NCBI RefSeq assembly: GCF_900169075.1 | Contig: NZ_LT827015.1 | Span: 310,001 to 374,000 of the forward strand | Direction: 5' to 3' | DNA length: 64,000 bases | From: Chryseobacterium phocaeense | GTDB taxonomy: Bacteria > Bacteroidota > Bacteroidia > Flavobacteriales > Weeksellaceae | Shown here: positions 43,014 through 51,278 of the stretch, one piece after another | Numbering within the stretch: the first letter of the stretch is position 1 | Layout: each line of letters opens with the position of its first letter | Notes under the pieces: model-generated | Database searches by the model: none | What the model was told of the DNA's origin: nothing | What the model saw: only the letters and a program-made list of their open reading frames with translations | Position numbers and translations under genes: made by a program

Positions 43014-43934
43014 ATGGTCAATTTAGAATGGTACCGCACTTTTAAAGCGATATATAAAACCGGAACCCTCACAGGTGCAGCAGATTCCCTGTTTATTTCA
43101 CAGCCAGGCGTGAGTCTTCACCTGAGTTCCCTTGAAGCCTACGTAGGCTATAAATTATTCGACAGGACCGGAAGGAAAATGATCCCGACGGAAAGAGGAA
43201 AAGTTTTATTCAATGCTGTTTCCGAACCTATTTCCAAGCTGGAAGATGTAGAGAAAAATTTTCAGAAATCTACGGAAAAGCTCACACCGACCATCAGTGT
43301 AGGGATGTGCTTTGAAACCTTTCAGACTACTTTGGAGCAGTACGTTTCCACACTTCCTTTTAACCTGATCATCAGTTTTGGTGAATATCCGGAAATGCTG
43401 GATCAGCTGGATAAGGGAATCCTGGATCTGATCATTACCCCCAAAAAAGGCGTTTCACCGAATATAGAGCACGAAGCATTTTCATCTGAACAGATCATTC
43501 TGGTAGGTGGAAAGGACGTAGACCTGGAAAGCTTTCAGGAAACGGTAGCTACCAAAGGAACGGAACATGTGGAAGAATGGCTGAAACAGGAGAAATGGTA
43601 CGGAACCACGGGAGATATGGAACATTTATTTCAGTTCTGGATTATGAATTTCGGACATAAACCTAACTTCCGTCCAAACTATATAGTACCGAATCTGAAT
43701 TCCATCATCCGCTGCCTGAAAGGAGGAACCGGTCTGGCCGTTATCCCTAATTTCCTGTGTAAAAATGAAATAGAAAGCGGAGAAATTAAGTTGGTCTGGG
43801 AAGGAGAAAAAAAGCTGGAAAACACGCTATATTTCGGATGCAGAAAGAAAACCAACTATCAATCCGAGATAGATCATATCAAAGGATTATTCAGAAAGGT
43901 CATGGGTAAGAATGATCATGTCGCGCATCTGTAA
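43014..43934 (+). CDS. LysR-family transcriptional regulator
   Basis: 306 residues with the N-terminal winged HTH (GTLTGAADSLFISQPGVSLHLSSLE, in parts) and YKLFDRTGRK, then a periplasmic-binding-like effector domain (TISVGMCFETFQTTLE). Its direct target is unknown; neither neighbour is divergently placed, but the redox genes on either side are candidates. Its 3' end overlaps the convergent GNAT gene by 48 bases. Confidence 0.92.
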   Translation: MVNLEWYRTFKAIYKTGTLTGAADSLFISQPGVSLHLSSLEAYVGYKLFDRTGRKMIPTERGKVLFNAVSEPISKLEDVEKNFQKSTEKLTPTISVGMCFETFQTTLEQYVSTLPFNLIISFGEYPEMLDQLDKGILDLIITPKKGVSPNIEHEAFSSEQIILVGGKDVDLESFQETVATKGTEHVEEWLKQEKWYGTTGDMEHLFQFWIMNFGHKPNFRPNYIVPNLNSIIRCLKGGTGLAVIPNFLCKNEIESGEIKLVWEGEKKLENTLYFGCRKKTNYQSEIDHIKGLFRKVMGKNDHVAHL

Positions 43935-44354
43935 GCCGTTTTCATAAATGGGGAATGGGTAATTTTCTGTAAAAAAGTCTTTACGTATTCCCTTTTTTAT
44001 AAAACCATTCTTTTCATAAAACCGGATCTGTTGAAAACCGGTGTCAGAAGTGCCGACACTTAAAACCGTATAGCCGATTTCAGCCGCTATTTTCTTTGAT
44101 TTATCAATCAGGACACTACCGATTCCCTGGTTTCTGTACTTTTCAGTAACCGCTATATTTTTAATCTCCAATTCTGTCTTACTGTTTGGGTGCAACGCAA
44201 ATACGGCGATATCTTCATCGCCGTCATTTAAAATATAAATAACAGAATCGAAAATATATCTGTCAATAGCTTCTGCGGTTTCATCTGCAAGGAGCAAGAG
44301 TTCATAAGGAATATCCGAACCGGAATCCAGTTTGCGGAAAGTGAATTTATCCAT
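43887..44354 (-). CDS. GNAT-family N-acetyltransferase
   Basis: 155 residues with acetyl-CoA motif A IAVTEKYRNQGIGSVLIDKS and the C-terminal FYEKNGF. Acceptor unknown. It overlaps the LysR gene by 48 bases at the 3' end on the opposite strand, and follows a second GNAT gene with a 1-base overlap. Confidence 0.87.
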   Translation of the reverse strand: MDKFTFRKLDSGSDIPYELLLLADETAEAIDRYIFDSVIYILNDGDEDIAVFALHPNSKTELEIKNIAVTEKYRNQGIGSVLIDKSKKIAAEIGYTVLSVGTSDTGFQQIRFYEKNGFIKKGIRKDFFTENYPFPIYENGLQMRDMIILTHDLSE

Positions 44355-44788
44355 TAAAGACTCATATGAATTAGGGGATAATCTTTTCCTGAGCCATCTT
44401 TTTCCGATCTTCCAATTTTCTTAAAGCCCATTTTTTCGTAAAACCCGATGGCTTGTGGATTCTGTTCGTTCACATCTACTTTGGTAAGCCCTGTTGCTTC
44501 CTTCATAAATTCGTAAAGCTTTTTGCCGAGTCCTTTTCCCCGTGCATCATTATGAATGAAAAGCATTTCCAGATTGCCCTCTGCTACAGAAGCAAAACCT
44601 TTGGCATCATTGTTTTCCGTAATTAAATAGACTTCCAGGTTCGGAAGGTAATCCCTGGGAATTACTTCTTTAAAATAAGTAAAATCTTCTTCTGCAAGAA
44701 AATCATGCGTGGCTTTTACTGCGGATTCCCAGATTTCCATAATCCTTGGGTGGTCTTCGGCAGTGGCGGGTCTGATCTGGTATGACAT
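44354..44788 (-). CDS. GNAT-family N-acetyltransferase
   Basis: Start at 44788 (MSYQIRPATAEDHPRIMEIWE) fits the family better than 44806. 145 residues with FIHNDARGKGLGKKLYEFM and QAIGFYEKMGF. It resembles the RimI/PhnO-like small acetyltransferases. Operon with the following GNAT gene (stop and start overlap). A TATTTTTG box lies upstream (44811-44804). Confidence 0.87.
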   Translation of the reverse strand: MSYQIRPATAEDHPRIMEIWESAVKATHDFLAEEDFTYFKEVIPRDYLPNLEVYLITENNDAKGFASVAEGNLEMLFIHNDARGKGLGKKLYEFMKEATGLTKVDVNEQNPQAIGFYEKMGFKKIGRSEKDGSGKDYPLIHMSL

Positions 44789-44821
44789 TGTTTTGAGTTT
44801 TTGCAAAAATAAGGAATAGAT

Positions 44822-44860
44822 CTTAGAAGTTAGATGTTAGAAATTAGAAGTTAGAAAGTG
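44822..44860. repeat. Short TTAGAAGTTAGA direct repeats
   Basis: Imperfect tandem units of TTAGAAGTTAGA in the 200-base spacer before the frameshifted aldo/keto reductase gene. No gene or promoter evident. Confidence 0.5.
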
Positions 44861-45006
44861 GAGTACTGTGAATATTTTTAAAGAATTAAAAGGCCAGTGT
44901 AGTTAAAAGTACATATAAAAACAGTAAAAATGGTAAGCAGGAATTTCGTTTTTTTATCGGAAATTTGTTAGTCTCTAGATAAATTTTAAACATTAAATTA
45001 AATAAT

Positions 45007-45871
45007 ATGCAAAAGAAAACGTACGCAGGACAGCCTGTGGTGACTTTAAATAATGGGATGGATATTCCTGCTTTAGGTTTTGGAGTATGGCAGATGGAAA
45101 ACCTGGCTGAATGCGAAAAAGCAGTAATAAAAGCAATTCATACCGGATACAGGATGATTGATACTGCAGCAATTTACCAGAATGAAACGGCAGTTGGCCA
45201 GGCTGTGAAAGACAGCGGTGTGAACAGGGACGAGCTGTTTATCACTTCAAAAGTATGGGTTCAGGACCACGGGTATGAGCAGGCAAAAAAAGCATTCCAG
45301 AGAACACTGGACAGATTGCAGATGGACTATTTGGATATGTACCTCATCCACTGGCCGTACGGTGACTTTATCGGAACATGGAAAGCTCTGGAAGAATTAT
45401 ATCATGAAGGAAAAATCAAAGCAATTGGGGTATGTAATTTTACGGTGGAGAAATTAGAGGAATTAAAAGCAAACTCAAAGGTTCTTCCGGTAATTAACCA
45501 GATTGAACTTCACCCGGTGTTCCAGCAGAAGGAACTGCAGGTATATGACAGGGAAAACAACATCATCACACAACCATGGAGCCCGCTTGGAAACGGAAAT
45601 GCAGATCTTTTAAACAAAAGCAGTTGCTGAAAAATATGGAAAAACAGTTGCACAGGTAATCTTAAGATGGCACCTGCAGGAAGGGTTTGTGGTGATTCCT
45701 AAATCTGTGACTCCTTCGAGAATTGAAGAAAACTTCAATGTTTTTGATTTTGAGCTTACGGAAGACGAAATGAATATTGTTCGTTCATTAGATACCGGGA
45801 AAAGACTCTTCTTCGACCCGAAAGATCCGGAATGGGAGCAGAAGATGCTGAAATCTGTAGCAGATATTTAG
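45007..45871 (+). pseudogene. Frameshifted aldo/keto reductase (AKR5-like)
   Basis: Residues from 45007 read as a normal aldo/keto reductase (FGVWQMENLAECEKAVIKAI, DTAAIYQNETAVGQA, LIHWPYGDFIGTWKALEELY) until a premature stop at 45630. In the +1 frame from about 45620 to 45871 the rest of the enzyme is intact (AVAEKYGKTVAQVILRWHLQ, VVIPKSVTPSRIEENFNVFD). The junction is at 45616-45622 within CAAAAGC. Reconstructed length is about 287 residues. Between the two parts about four residues are fewer than in related enzymes, so a short out-of-frame deletion is as likely as one inserted base. May be an assembly error. Confidence 0.85.
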
Positions 45872-45891
45872 TAAAATATATTATAATTATT

Positions 45892-45965
45892 TCTCCCGCA
45901 GATCATGCAGATCATACAGATTTTTTAATACATTTATCTGCCTGATCAGCCTGATCAGCGGGAGA
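45892..45965. repeat. 74-bp hairpin element of the CGCAGAT/TGCAGAT family
   Basis: TCTCCCGCAGATCATGCAGA... and its inverted partner ending GATCAGCGGGAGA pair along most of their length around an AT-rich loop; no ORF. Related single arms are at 23644-23673 and 34775-34890. Confidence 0.65.
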
Positions 45966-45990
45966 TTTTTTTAAATTTTAGATAAAAACC

Positions 45991-46695
45991 ATGACCGCAG
46001 TACAATTCATAGAAAAACTGGCCACGTTCAGGAATGAAAAAGAGCTTAACAAAGTTGAGAAATTTTTCAAAGGAAATGACGGAGTAACCAAAGCTTTCGG
46101 AGTAAAATTCGGGGATGTTTTCAATACCGCCAAAGAGTTTTCTGCCATGCCCCTGGAAGAGATTAGCAAACTTCTGGACAGTGATTTTTATGAAGTAAGA
46201 ATGGGTGCGGTGAGCATGATGGACTTCCAGGCCGGAAATAAAAAAACGACTGAAGAAAGGAAAAAACAGCTGTTTGAACTCTATCTGAAACGCCATGACC
46301 GCCTGAACAACTGGGACTTTGTAGACCGGGGAGCACGGAATATCATCGGTGAATATCTCGTTGACCGGCCTCGTGATATCTTATACCAGTTGGCCATATC
46401 TGAAAACCCTTGGGAAAGAAGGACTGCTATTGTAAGTACCCATGCTTTTATCAGAAAAAATGATATAGAAGATACCTTTACCATTGCGGAAATCCTTGTT
46501 CATGATCCCAATGAGCTGGTGAATAAAGCAGTTGGAAGCTGGGTAAGGGAAGCCGGAAAGAAAAATGATCAAAAGTTATATCTCTTTCTTGATCAATACG
46601 CAAAGACAATGCCTTCTGCAACCTTTTCCTACGCGACAGAAAAACTCGATACGGAAACAAAAAAACATTATAAAGACCTTCGAAAGAAAGCCTAG
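45991..46695 (+). CDS. DNA alkylation repair protein (AlkD-like, HEAT repeats)
   Basis: 234 residues of helical HEAT-like repeats, matching the AlkD family of DNA glycosylases for 3-alkyl and 7-alkyl purines. KTTEERKKQLFELYLKRHDR, NNWDFVDRGARNIIGEYL (the D likely catalytic) and WERRTAIVSTHAFIRK are typical. No signal peptide. Monocistronic, preceded by a hairpin repeat element. Confidence 0.88.
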   Translation: MTAVQFIEKLATFRNEKELNKVEKFFKGNDGVTKAFGVKFGDVFNTAKEFSAMPLEEISKLLDSDFYEVRMGAVSMMDFQAGNKKTTEERKKQLFELYLKRHDRLNNWDFVDRGARNIIGEYLVDRPRDILYQLAISENPWERRTAIVSTHAFIRKNDIEDTFTIAEILVHDPNELVNKAVGSWVREAGKKNDQKLYLFLDQYAKTMPSATFSYATEKLDTETKKHYKDLRKKA

Positions 46696-46736
46696 ATTTT
46701 CTCACGTCACTATTCTTAACCAGAAAATAACCACAA

Positions 46737-46870
46737 ATCATCTGTTAAAAACAACCACAAAAGTCACAAAAGTTTTTTTAACACTTAAGTTATTTTTAAG
46801 TTTACTATTGGAATGCATTGAAGTTCACATGAGTTTTATTAAAATCAAAGATTTTTATACTAAAATGTTA
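46737..46870. repeat. MITE-like element sharing ends with the GxxExxY element
   Basis: 46753-46772 matches 20 of the 22 bases of the inverted repeat at 24870-24891. Aligned in reverse complement, 46795-46865 matches 39385-39480. The hairpin AAAATCAAAGATTTTTA is internal. Short open frames within it are not real genes. Confidence 0.6.
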
Positions 46871-46995
46871 TAAAAAGCTTCCTATGTTTTCTGTAGTAAA
46901 TTAAACATCTTCAGAGAATTCCGGTGAGTAATATCATGATTTTCAGCTAAAAAATATCATCAGATTTTCGTACATTTTACATAAAATAATTGTCT

Positions 46996-48072
46996 ATGTT
47001 CTGGCCTGATACCATCACTAAAAAATTCAATATACAATATCCGCTTATCCAGGCTCCGATGTTTGGTGTAAGCACACCCCAAATGGCCGCCGCAGCTGCA
47101 AGAGCCGGATGTCTGGGATCACTCGCTATTGCGGACCTTTCTGCGGATCAGTCCGTTGAGCAGATCAGAGCAACCAGAAAACTGACGGATCAGCCATTTG
47201 CGGTCAATATTTTTGTACACAACATTCCGGAAATTACAGATGTTTTACGGGAAAAATACGGAAAGGCGAAACTGTTTATTACCCATCTTGCGAAGGAAAA
47301 TGATCTGCAGGTTAATCTTCCGGATCTTGAAGATATTAAGGTTAAAACTTACCATGAGCAGGTGGATGTCATTATTGCAGAAGGCTGTAAAATCCTGAGC
47401 TTTACATTTGGAAATCTGGATGATCAAAGCATTCAAAAGCTGAAAGAGAATGGAGTCACTCTCATAGGAACCTGTACATCGGTGAAAGAGGCTGTTACTT
47501 TGGAAAAATCTGGAATCGATATCATTTGCGTACAAGGGATTGAAGCGGGCGGCCACCGGGGAACTTTCGATGCTGAAAATATCCCAATGATTGGTGGAAT
47601 GACCTTACTTTCTGAAGTATATGATCATGCAAAAGTTCCGCTTATCTATGCGGGAGGGATTTATAATGGAAAAACCTTAAGGGCTGCAAAAGAACTGGGA
47701 GCACAGGGATTTCAGGTTGGAAGTATTTTACTGGCATCGCTGGAAAGCGGTTTGAAACCGTTTGAAAAACAAAGGCTCAAAAAAGCGGCTGAAGAAGATA
47801 TTGTTTTGACGAAAAGCTTTTCCGGGAGATATGCCAGAGGTATTCAGAATAAATTTATCGAAAATATGGAGGCTTCGGATTATATTTTGCCTTATCCTTA
47901 TCAGAACAAGCTGACCAATGAGCTTCGCAAGGTTGCAAAAGCATTGGAAAATACGGATTTTGTAAGTATCTGGGCCGGGCAGTCTATTCATCCTTATAGT
48001 GACGTGTCCACAGAAGATATCCTGAAAAATCTTATAGGTGAAGCAGAAGGGAATTCGCTGAAATTATTTTAA
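46996..48072 (+). CDS. Nitronate monooxygenase-like FMN oxidoreductase
   Basis: Start at ATG 46996 (MFWPDTITKKFNIQYPLIQAP); the longer reading begins at a TTG. About 358 residues: PLIQAPMFGVSTPQMAAAAA is the FMN-binding start, GIEAGGHRGTF carries the probable catalytic histidine, and IYAGGIYNGKTLRAAKELGA the phosphate-binding site. Class I nitronate monooxygenases oxidise propionate 3-nitronate. A good -7 box is not seen upstream. The lipocalin-like gene starts 31 bases after the stop with its own -7 box. Confidence 0.9.
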   Translation: MFWPDTITKKFNIQYPLIQAPMFGVSTPQMAAAAARAGCLGSLAIADLSADQSVEQIRATRKLTDQPFAVNIFVHNIPEITDVLREKYGKAKLFITHLAKENDLQVNLPDLEDIKVKTYHEQVDVIIAEGCKILSFTFGNLDDQSIQKLKENGVTLIGTCTSVKEAVTLEKSGIDIICVQGIEAGGHRGTFDAENIPMIGGMTLLSEVYDHAKVPLIYAGGIYNGKTLRAAKELGAQGFQVGSILLASLESGLKPFEKQRLKKAAEEDIVLTKSFSGRYARGIQNKFIENMEASDYILPYPYQNKLTNELRKVAKALENTDFVSIWAGQSIHPYSDVSTEDILKNLIGEAEGNSLKLF

Positions 48073-48103
48073 TTTTGTACCTATTGAAGTTTAAAACTAA
48101 ATT

Positions 48104-48547
48104 ATGAAGAAAAAAGTTCTACCACTGGTGCTGTTTGCCATGATGGGATGTAGTGATAATAATGATGAAAAGCAAGATGATCAGCGTACGATGATTGGAA
48201 CATGGAAAATGACTAAGGTAGAAGCCTACAGATCTTCTACAAAAGAGACAGAAACGCGTATTCCTACAGGCTGTGATGCAGAAATGACCAATGAATTCAG
48301 GTCAGGAGACATGACTACGGTACACTTTATCAGGAAAAATAATGAGTGCGTTCCTGATGAAACGGTAACCAGAAAATATACCTATGACCCGCAATCTAAA
48401 AAATTCTGGTATGAAGAAGAGTATGATTATCCTTACATCGTTTCCCAATTAACAGCAACGCAGATGATTCTTGAAAACAATGTGGATGATATTGATAACG
48501 ATGGTGTTAATGACCTGATTAAATATTATTTTCAGAGAATTAAATAA
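48104..48547 (+). CDS. Lipocalin-like lipoprotein
   Basis: 147 residues; lipoprotein signal MKKKVLPLVLFAMMGC (lipobox MMGC, Cys16), then an acidic linker and a lipocalin-like domain beginning IGTWKMTKVEA. DDIDNDGVND near the C-terminus resembles a calcium-binding loop. Ligand unknown. TAATTTTG overlaps the stop of the upstream gene (48070-48077) as a candidate -7 box. A 17-bp hairpin follows. Confidence 0.8.
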   Translation: MKKKVLPLVLFAMMGCSDNNDEKQDDQRTMIGTWKMTKVEAYRSSTKETETRIPTGCDAEMTNEFRSGDMTTVHFIRKNNECVPDETVTRKYTYDPQSKKFWYEEEYDYPYIVSQLTATQMILENNVDDIDNDGVNDLIKYYFQRIK

Positions 48548-48550
48548 AAT

Positions 48551-48587
48551 AACAAACACCTTTCAGCCCAGCTGAAAGGTGTTTGTT
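48551..48587 (+). terminator. Strong terminator of the lipocalin-like gene
   Basis: A perfect 17-bp stem (AACAAACACCTTTCAGC / GCTGAAAGGTGTTTGTT) with loop CCA. It may also insulate the convergent mpl transcript. Confidence 0.9.
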
Positions 48588-48649
48588 TATATTATAAACT
48601 GCAGGGGTTACACCACATTTTCAAATGATTAAATTTTCAAATTTAAAAA

Positions 48650-49987
48650 TTATTTCGTCAGATCAAGCCCACCAAAATTTCCGGAACTCATCATCAGGAA
48701 CACCCCGTTGGTTTTATCTAAAGTTTTCCAGTACGCATGAAGATCTTCAGCATTGGTGAACACTTTTAAGGCTGCATTTTTAAATTTTTCCTTAATGAAT
48801 TCAGGAGAAATTGGTTCCATTCTTTTGATTTTTAAAGCATCTTCGGAATAAAAAACAACTGCTTCATCCAATCCATCCATCGCATGGTCATATTGTTCCA
48901 GAAAGACAGGATTAAGGCTTGAATAGGTATGAAGTTCAAGAAACCCATATTTCTTTTCCTTTTTAAACTGCTCCTGAAATGCTTTTACTGTTGCCTTTAC
49001 TTTACTTGGTGCGTGCGCAAAATCTTTGTATAAGGTTCCCTGGTCTTCTCTCTCTATTTTTTCAAGGCGTTTTGAGGCGCCTTTAAAGCTCATAATGGCT
49101 TCATAGAAAGCTTCGTCCATAATTCCCAGCTGCTGGCAGATATGTCTTGCCCCTTCCATATTCAGTAAATTGTGAGACCCGAAAACAGAAAGCGGAACAT
49201 CTCCCATTTCAGTTTTTAAATATACTTTCCCGTTGGTGATTTCATATTCCGGGGTTTTGTAAGGGATTTTTCTGAAATAATTTTCAGCGGCATCCACTAC
49301 TTTTACCACTTCGGCATCTTCTTCATTGTATACCAAAACTCCGCCGGGAGTAATGCTTGCCACGAATTTTCTGAACTGATCTATATAATCATCGAAGGTT
49401 TTAAAAACATTGATATGGTCCCATGCGATACCGCTCATTAAAGCAATATTCGGCTGATACAGAAGAAACTTGGAACGCAGATCAATAGGTGAGGAAAGGT
49501 ATTCATCTCCTTCCAGCACCATAAAATCATTGTCCTGGGTGAGTTTTACCATACAGTCGAAGCCTTCCAGCTGTGCTCCTACCATAAAGTCTACGTCTTT
49601 CTGGTGAAAATTAAGCACATGAAGGATCATGGAAGTAATTGTTGTTTTTCCGTGTGAACCGGCAATGACTACTCTTGTTTTGTTTTTCGATTGCTCGTAA
49701 AGAAACTCAGGGTATGAATAAATCTTCAAACCCAGCTCTTTTGCTCTTGCCAGCTCAGGATTATCCTGATGTGCATGCATTCCGAGGATAACCGCATCGA
49801 TATCGGCAGTGATCTTTTCCGGGAACCAGCCCATTTCCTGGGGTAAAATACCTTTCTTTTCCAGTCTGGACTTCGAAGGCTCAAAAATAGCATCATCTGA
49901 ACCGGTCACCTGGTATCCTTTGTCTTTTAAAGCAATAGCAAGGTTATGCATGGCGCTTCCGCCTATAGCAATGAAGTGGGTTTTCAA
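48650..49987 (-). CDS. mpl: UDP-N-acetylmuramate:L-alanyl-gamma-D-glutamyl-meso-diaminopimelate ligase
   Basis: This cell-wall recycling ligase joins the recovered tripeptide to UDP-MurNAc. 445 residues with the Mur ligase fold: IAIGGSAMHNLAIALKDKGY at the UDP-binding start, the ATP P-loop AGSHGKTTITSMI, the EGDEYLSSPIDLR region and the AWDHINVF substrate histidine. Length matches Mpl rather than MurC. It is upstream of the 145-residue lipoprotein gene on the same strand in reverse order (lipoprotein first, 6-base gap), so likely in one unit. Confidence 0.94.
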   Translation of the reverse strand: MKTHFIAIGGSAMHNLAIALKDKGYQVTGSDDAIFEPSKSRLEKKGILPQEMGWFPEKITADIDAVILGMHAHQDNPELARAKELGLKIYSYPEFLYEQSKNKTRVVIAGSHGKTTITSMILHVLNFHQKDVDFMVGAQLEGFDCMVKLTQDNDFMVLEGDEYLSSPIDLRSKFLLYQPNIALMSGIAWDHINVFKTFDDYIDQFRKFVASITPGGVLVYNEEDAEVVKVVDAAENYFRKIPYKTPEYEITNGKVYLKTEMGDVPLSVFGSHNLLNMEGARHICQQLGIMDEAFYEAIMSFKGASKRLEKIEREDQGTLYKDFAHAPSKVKATVKAFQEQFKKEKKYGFLELHTYSSLNPVFLEQYDHAMDGLDEAVVFYSEDALKIKRMEPISPEFIKEKFKNAALKVFTNAEDLHAYWKTLDKTNGVFLMMSSGNFGGLDLTK

Positions 49988-49993
49988 TTGTAT

Positions 49994-50431
49994 TTACTGT
50001 TTTTTTACATTATTATTAATGATCTCCTGGAAAGCATTCACGATATTATTCCAGTTTGTCGTAAAGTTCGGCATGATCATACTTGCATCAGTCTTGCTGC
50101 CTTCATTCGGGCCTTTCTTGATGTTGATGGAAGTACTTACATTATCATACAGCTTTTTACGGTCTTCCTGTATCCTTCTGAAATTATTCTGGGAAAGCGT
50201 CTGATCCAGTTTTTTCAGATCTTCATTGGTGATCTTGAAATCCTGTTTGTATTTCTTTCCCTGGCCTTCAAAGGAGTAGTGGGCATTATTACCTTTGATC
50301 AGCAAATTTTCATAGACCGGGGCATAACCTCCGCTTCTGGAAAAGCTTATATCAAAGTCTGAATATACTTTTTGACTGTTACACGAAACTAATACTATGA
50401 CCGCGAATATGATCCCTAATATTTTGTTCAT
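49994..50431 (-). CDS. Hypothetical lipoprotein
   Basis: 145 residues: lipoprotein signal MNKILGIIFAVIVLVSC (Cys17), then a beta-rich domain with YAPVYENLLIKGNNAHYSFEG. No recognisable catalytic motif. Located between the PlsC-like gene and mpl with 6- and 13-base gaps, so the three genes form an operon; a role at the envelope is likely. Confidence 0.82.
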   Translation of the reverse strand: MNKILGIIFAVIVLVSCNSQKVYSDFDISFSRSGGYAPVYENLLIKGNNAHYSFEGQGKKYKQDFKITNEDLKKLDQTLSQNNFRRIQEDRKKLYDNVSTSINIKKGPNEGSKTDASMIMPNFTTNWNNIVNAFQEIINNNVKKQ

Positions 50432-50444
50432 AATTTTACTTACT

Positions 50445-51251
50445 TTAATGATTTGAATCCTTTTGATCTAATTTTTTAGCTTTAAGTTCTTCATCATAAT
50501 TGTGCAGTACATTGAAGTCTTCCGTCTGCTCTATGGCAGTCATGATCTTCAATAGAATTTCAGGCGCTTTTTCATTGTCGTAATCTATATCCAGAGGAGC
50601 TTTGAATTCCATGGTAGGTTTTACGCCTGTAACCTTTACACGGAGACCTTTTTTGTCAAATGCCCTTCTGAAACCGTTGATCTTGATCGGGATCACGATA
50701 GGGCGCTGGTTTTTGACGAGTTTGGCGGTTCCTCTTCGTCCCTGTGCAAAAGCGGAAGTAGTACCTTGAGGGAAAGTAGCTACCCAGCCGTTGTCCAGAG
50801 CTTTCATAATATTGTCAACCTCGGTAAGGTCTACCATTCTGTTGACATTTTTTCCTTCTGCTCTCCATGTTCTTTTTACCGTCACAGCACCAGCGATCTT
50901 GAAGATCTTGGGAAGAATTCCCTTATTCATGGTTTCTTCTGCTGCCACATAATAAAAATCGATCTTTGGATTGAGCAGATAGATCGGGTTCTTTATAGTA
51001 TCCAGATATCCGTTGTTCACCGCACAGAATGCATGATACATGGCTGCCACATCTGCAAAATAGGTTTGATGATTGGATACAAAAAGCACATTAGAATCCG
51101 GCAGATCCACAAGGTGCTCCGTACCGGTTATCTTTAATTTATTAAAGCCGTTGAATCTTCTGTAAGACACAACCCCCAAAATAAAAATAATAAACCTTTT
51201 TAAAAAATAAGGTGTTCCGAATGCATCGGTGAAAATATTTTTCTTCGCCAT
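50445..51251 (-). CDS. 1-acyl-sn-glycerol-3-phosphate acyltransferase-like (PlsC family)
   Basis: 268 residues. The acyl-acceptor motif is SNHQTYFADVAAM, in which five residues rather than four separate the histidine and aspartate (canonical HX4D). FPQGTTSAFAQGRRGTAKL replaces the common FPEGTRS. A membrane helix is likely near the N-terminus (RFIIFILGVVSYRR). The protein could acylate lysophosphatidate or an ornithine-type lipid; activity must be considered uncertain because of the motif shifts, which are however common in Flavobacteria as far as I recall. It heads a three-gene operon with the lipoprotein and mpl. Confidence 0.85.
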   Translation of the reverse strand: MAKKNIFTDAFGTPYFLKRFIIFILGVVSYRRFNGFNKLKITGTEHLVDLPDSNVLFVSNHQTYFADVAAMYHAFCAVNNGYLDTIKNPIYLLNPKIDFYYVAAEETMNKGILPKIFKIAGAVTVKRTWRAEGKNVNRMVDLTEVDNIMKALDNGWVATFPQGTTSAFAQGRRGTAKLVKNQRPIVIPIKINGFRRAFDKKGLRVKVTGVKPTMEFKAPLDIDYDNEKAPEILLKIMTAIEQTEDFNVLHNYDEELKAKKLDQKDSNH

Positions 51252-51278
51252 CTCTCAATTAAACACGGTAGTGCAAAG

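Noticed and set aside
46565-46873. 102-residue plus-strand frame running out of the AlkD gene into the MITE-like element
   Set aside because: Its second half is repeat DNA (lysine/threonine-rich), its first half overlaps the AlkD gene in another frame.
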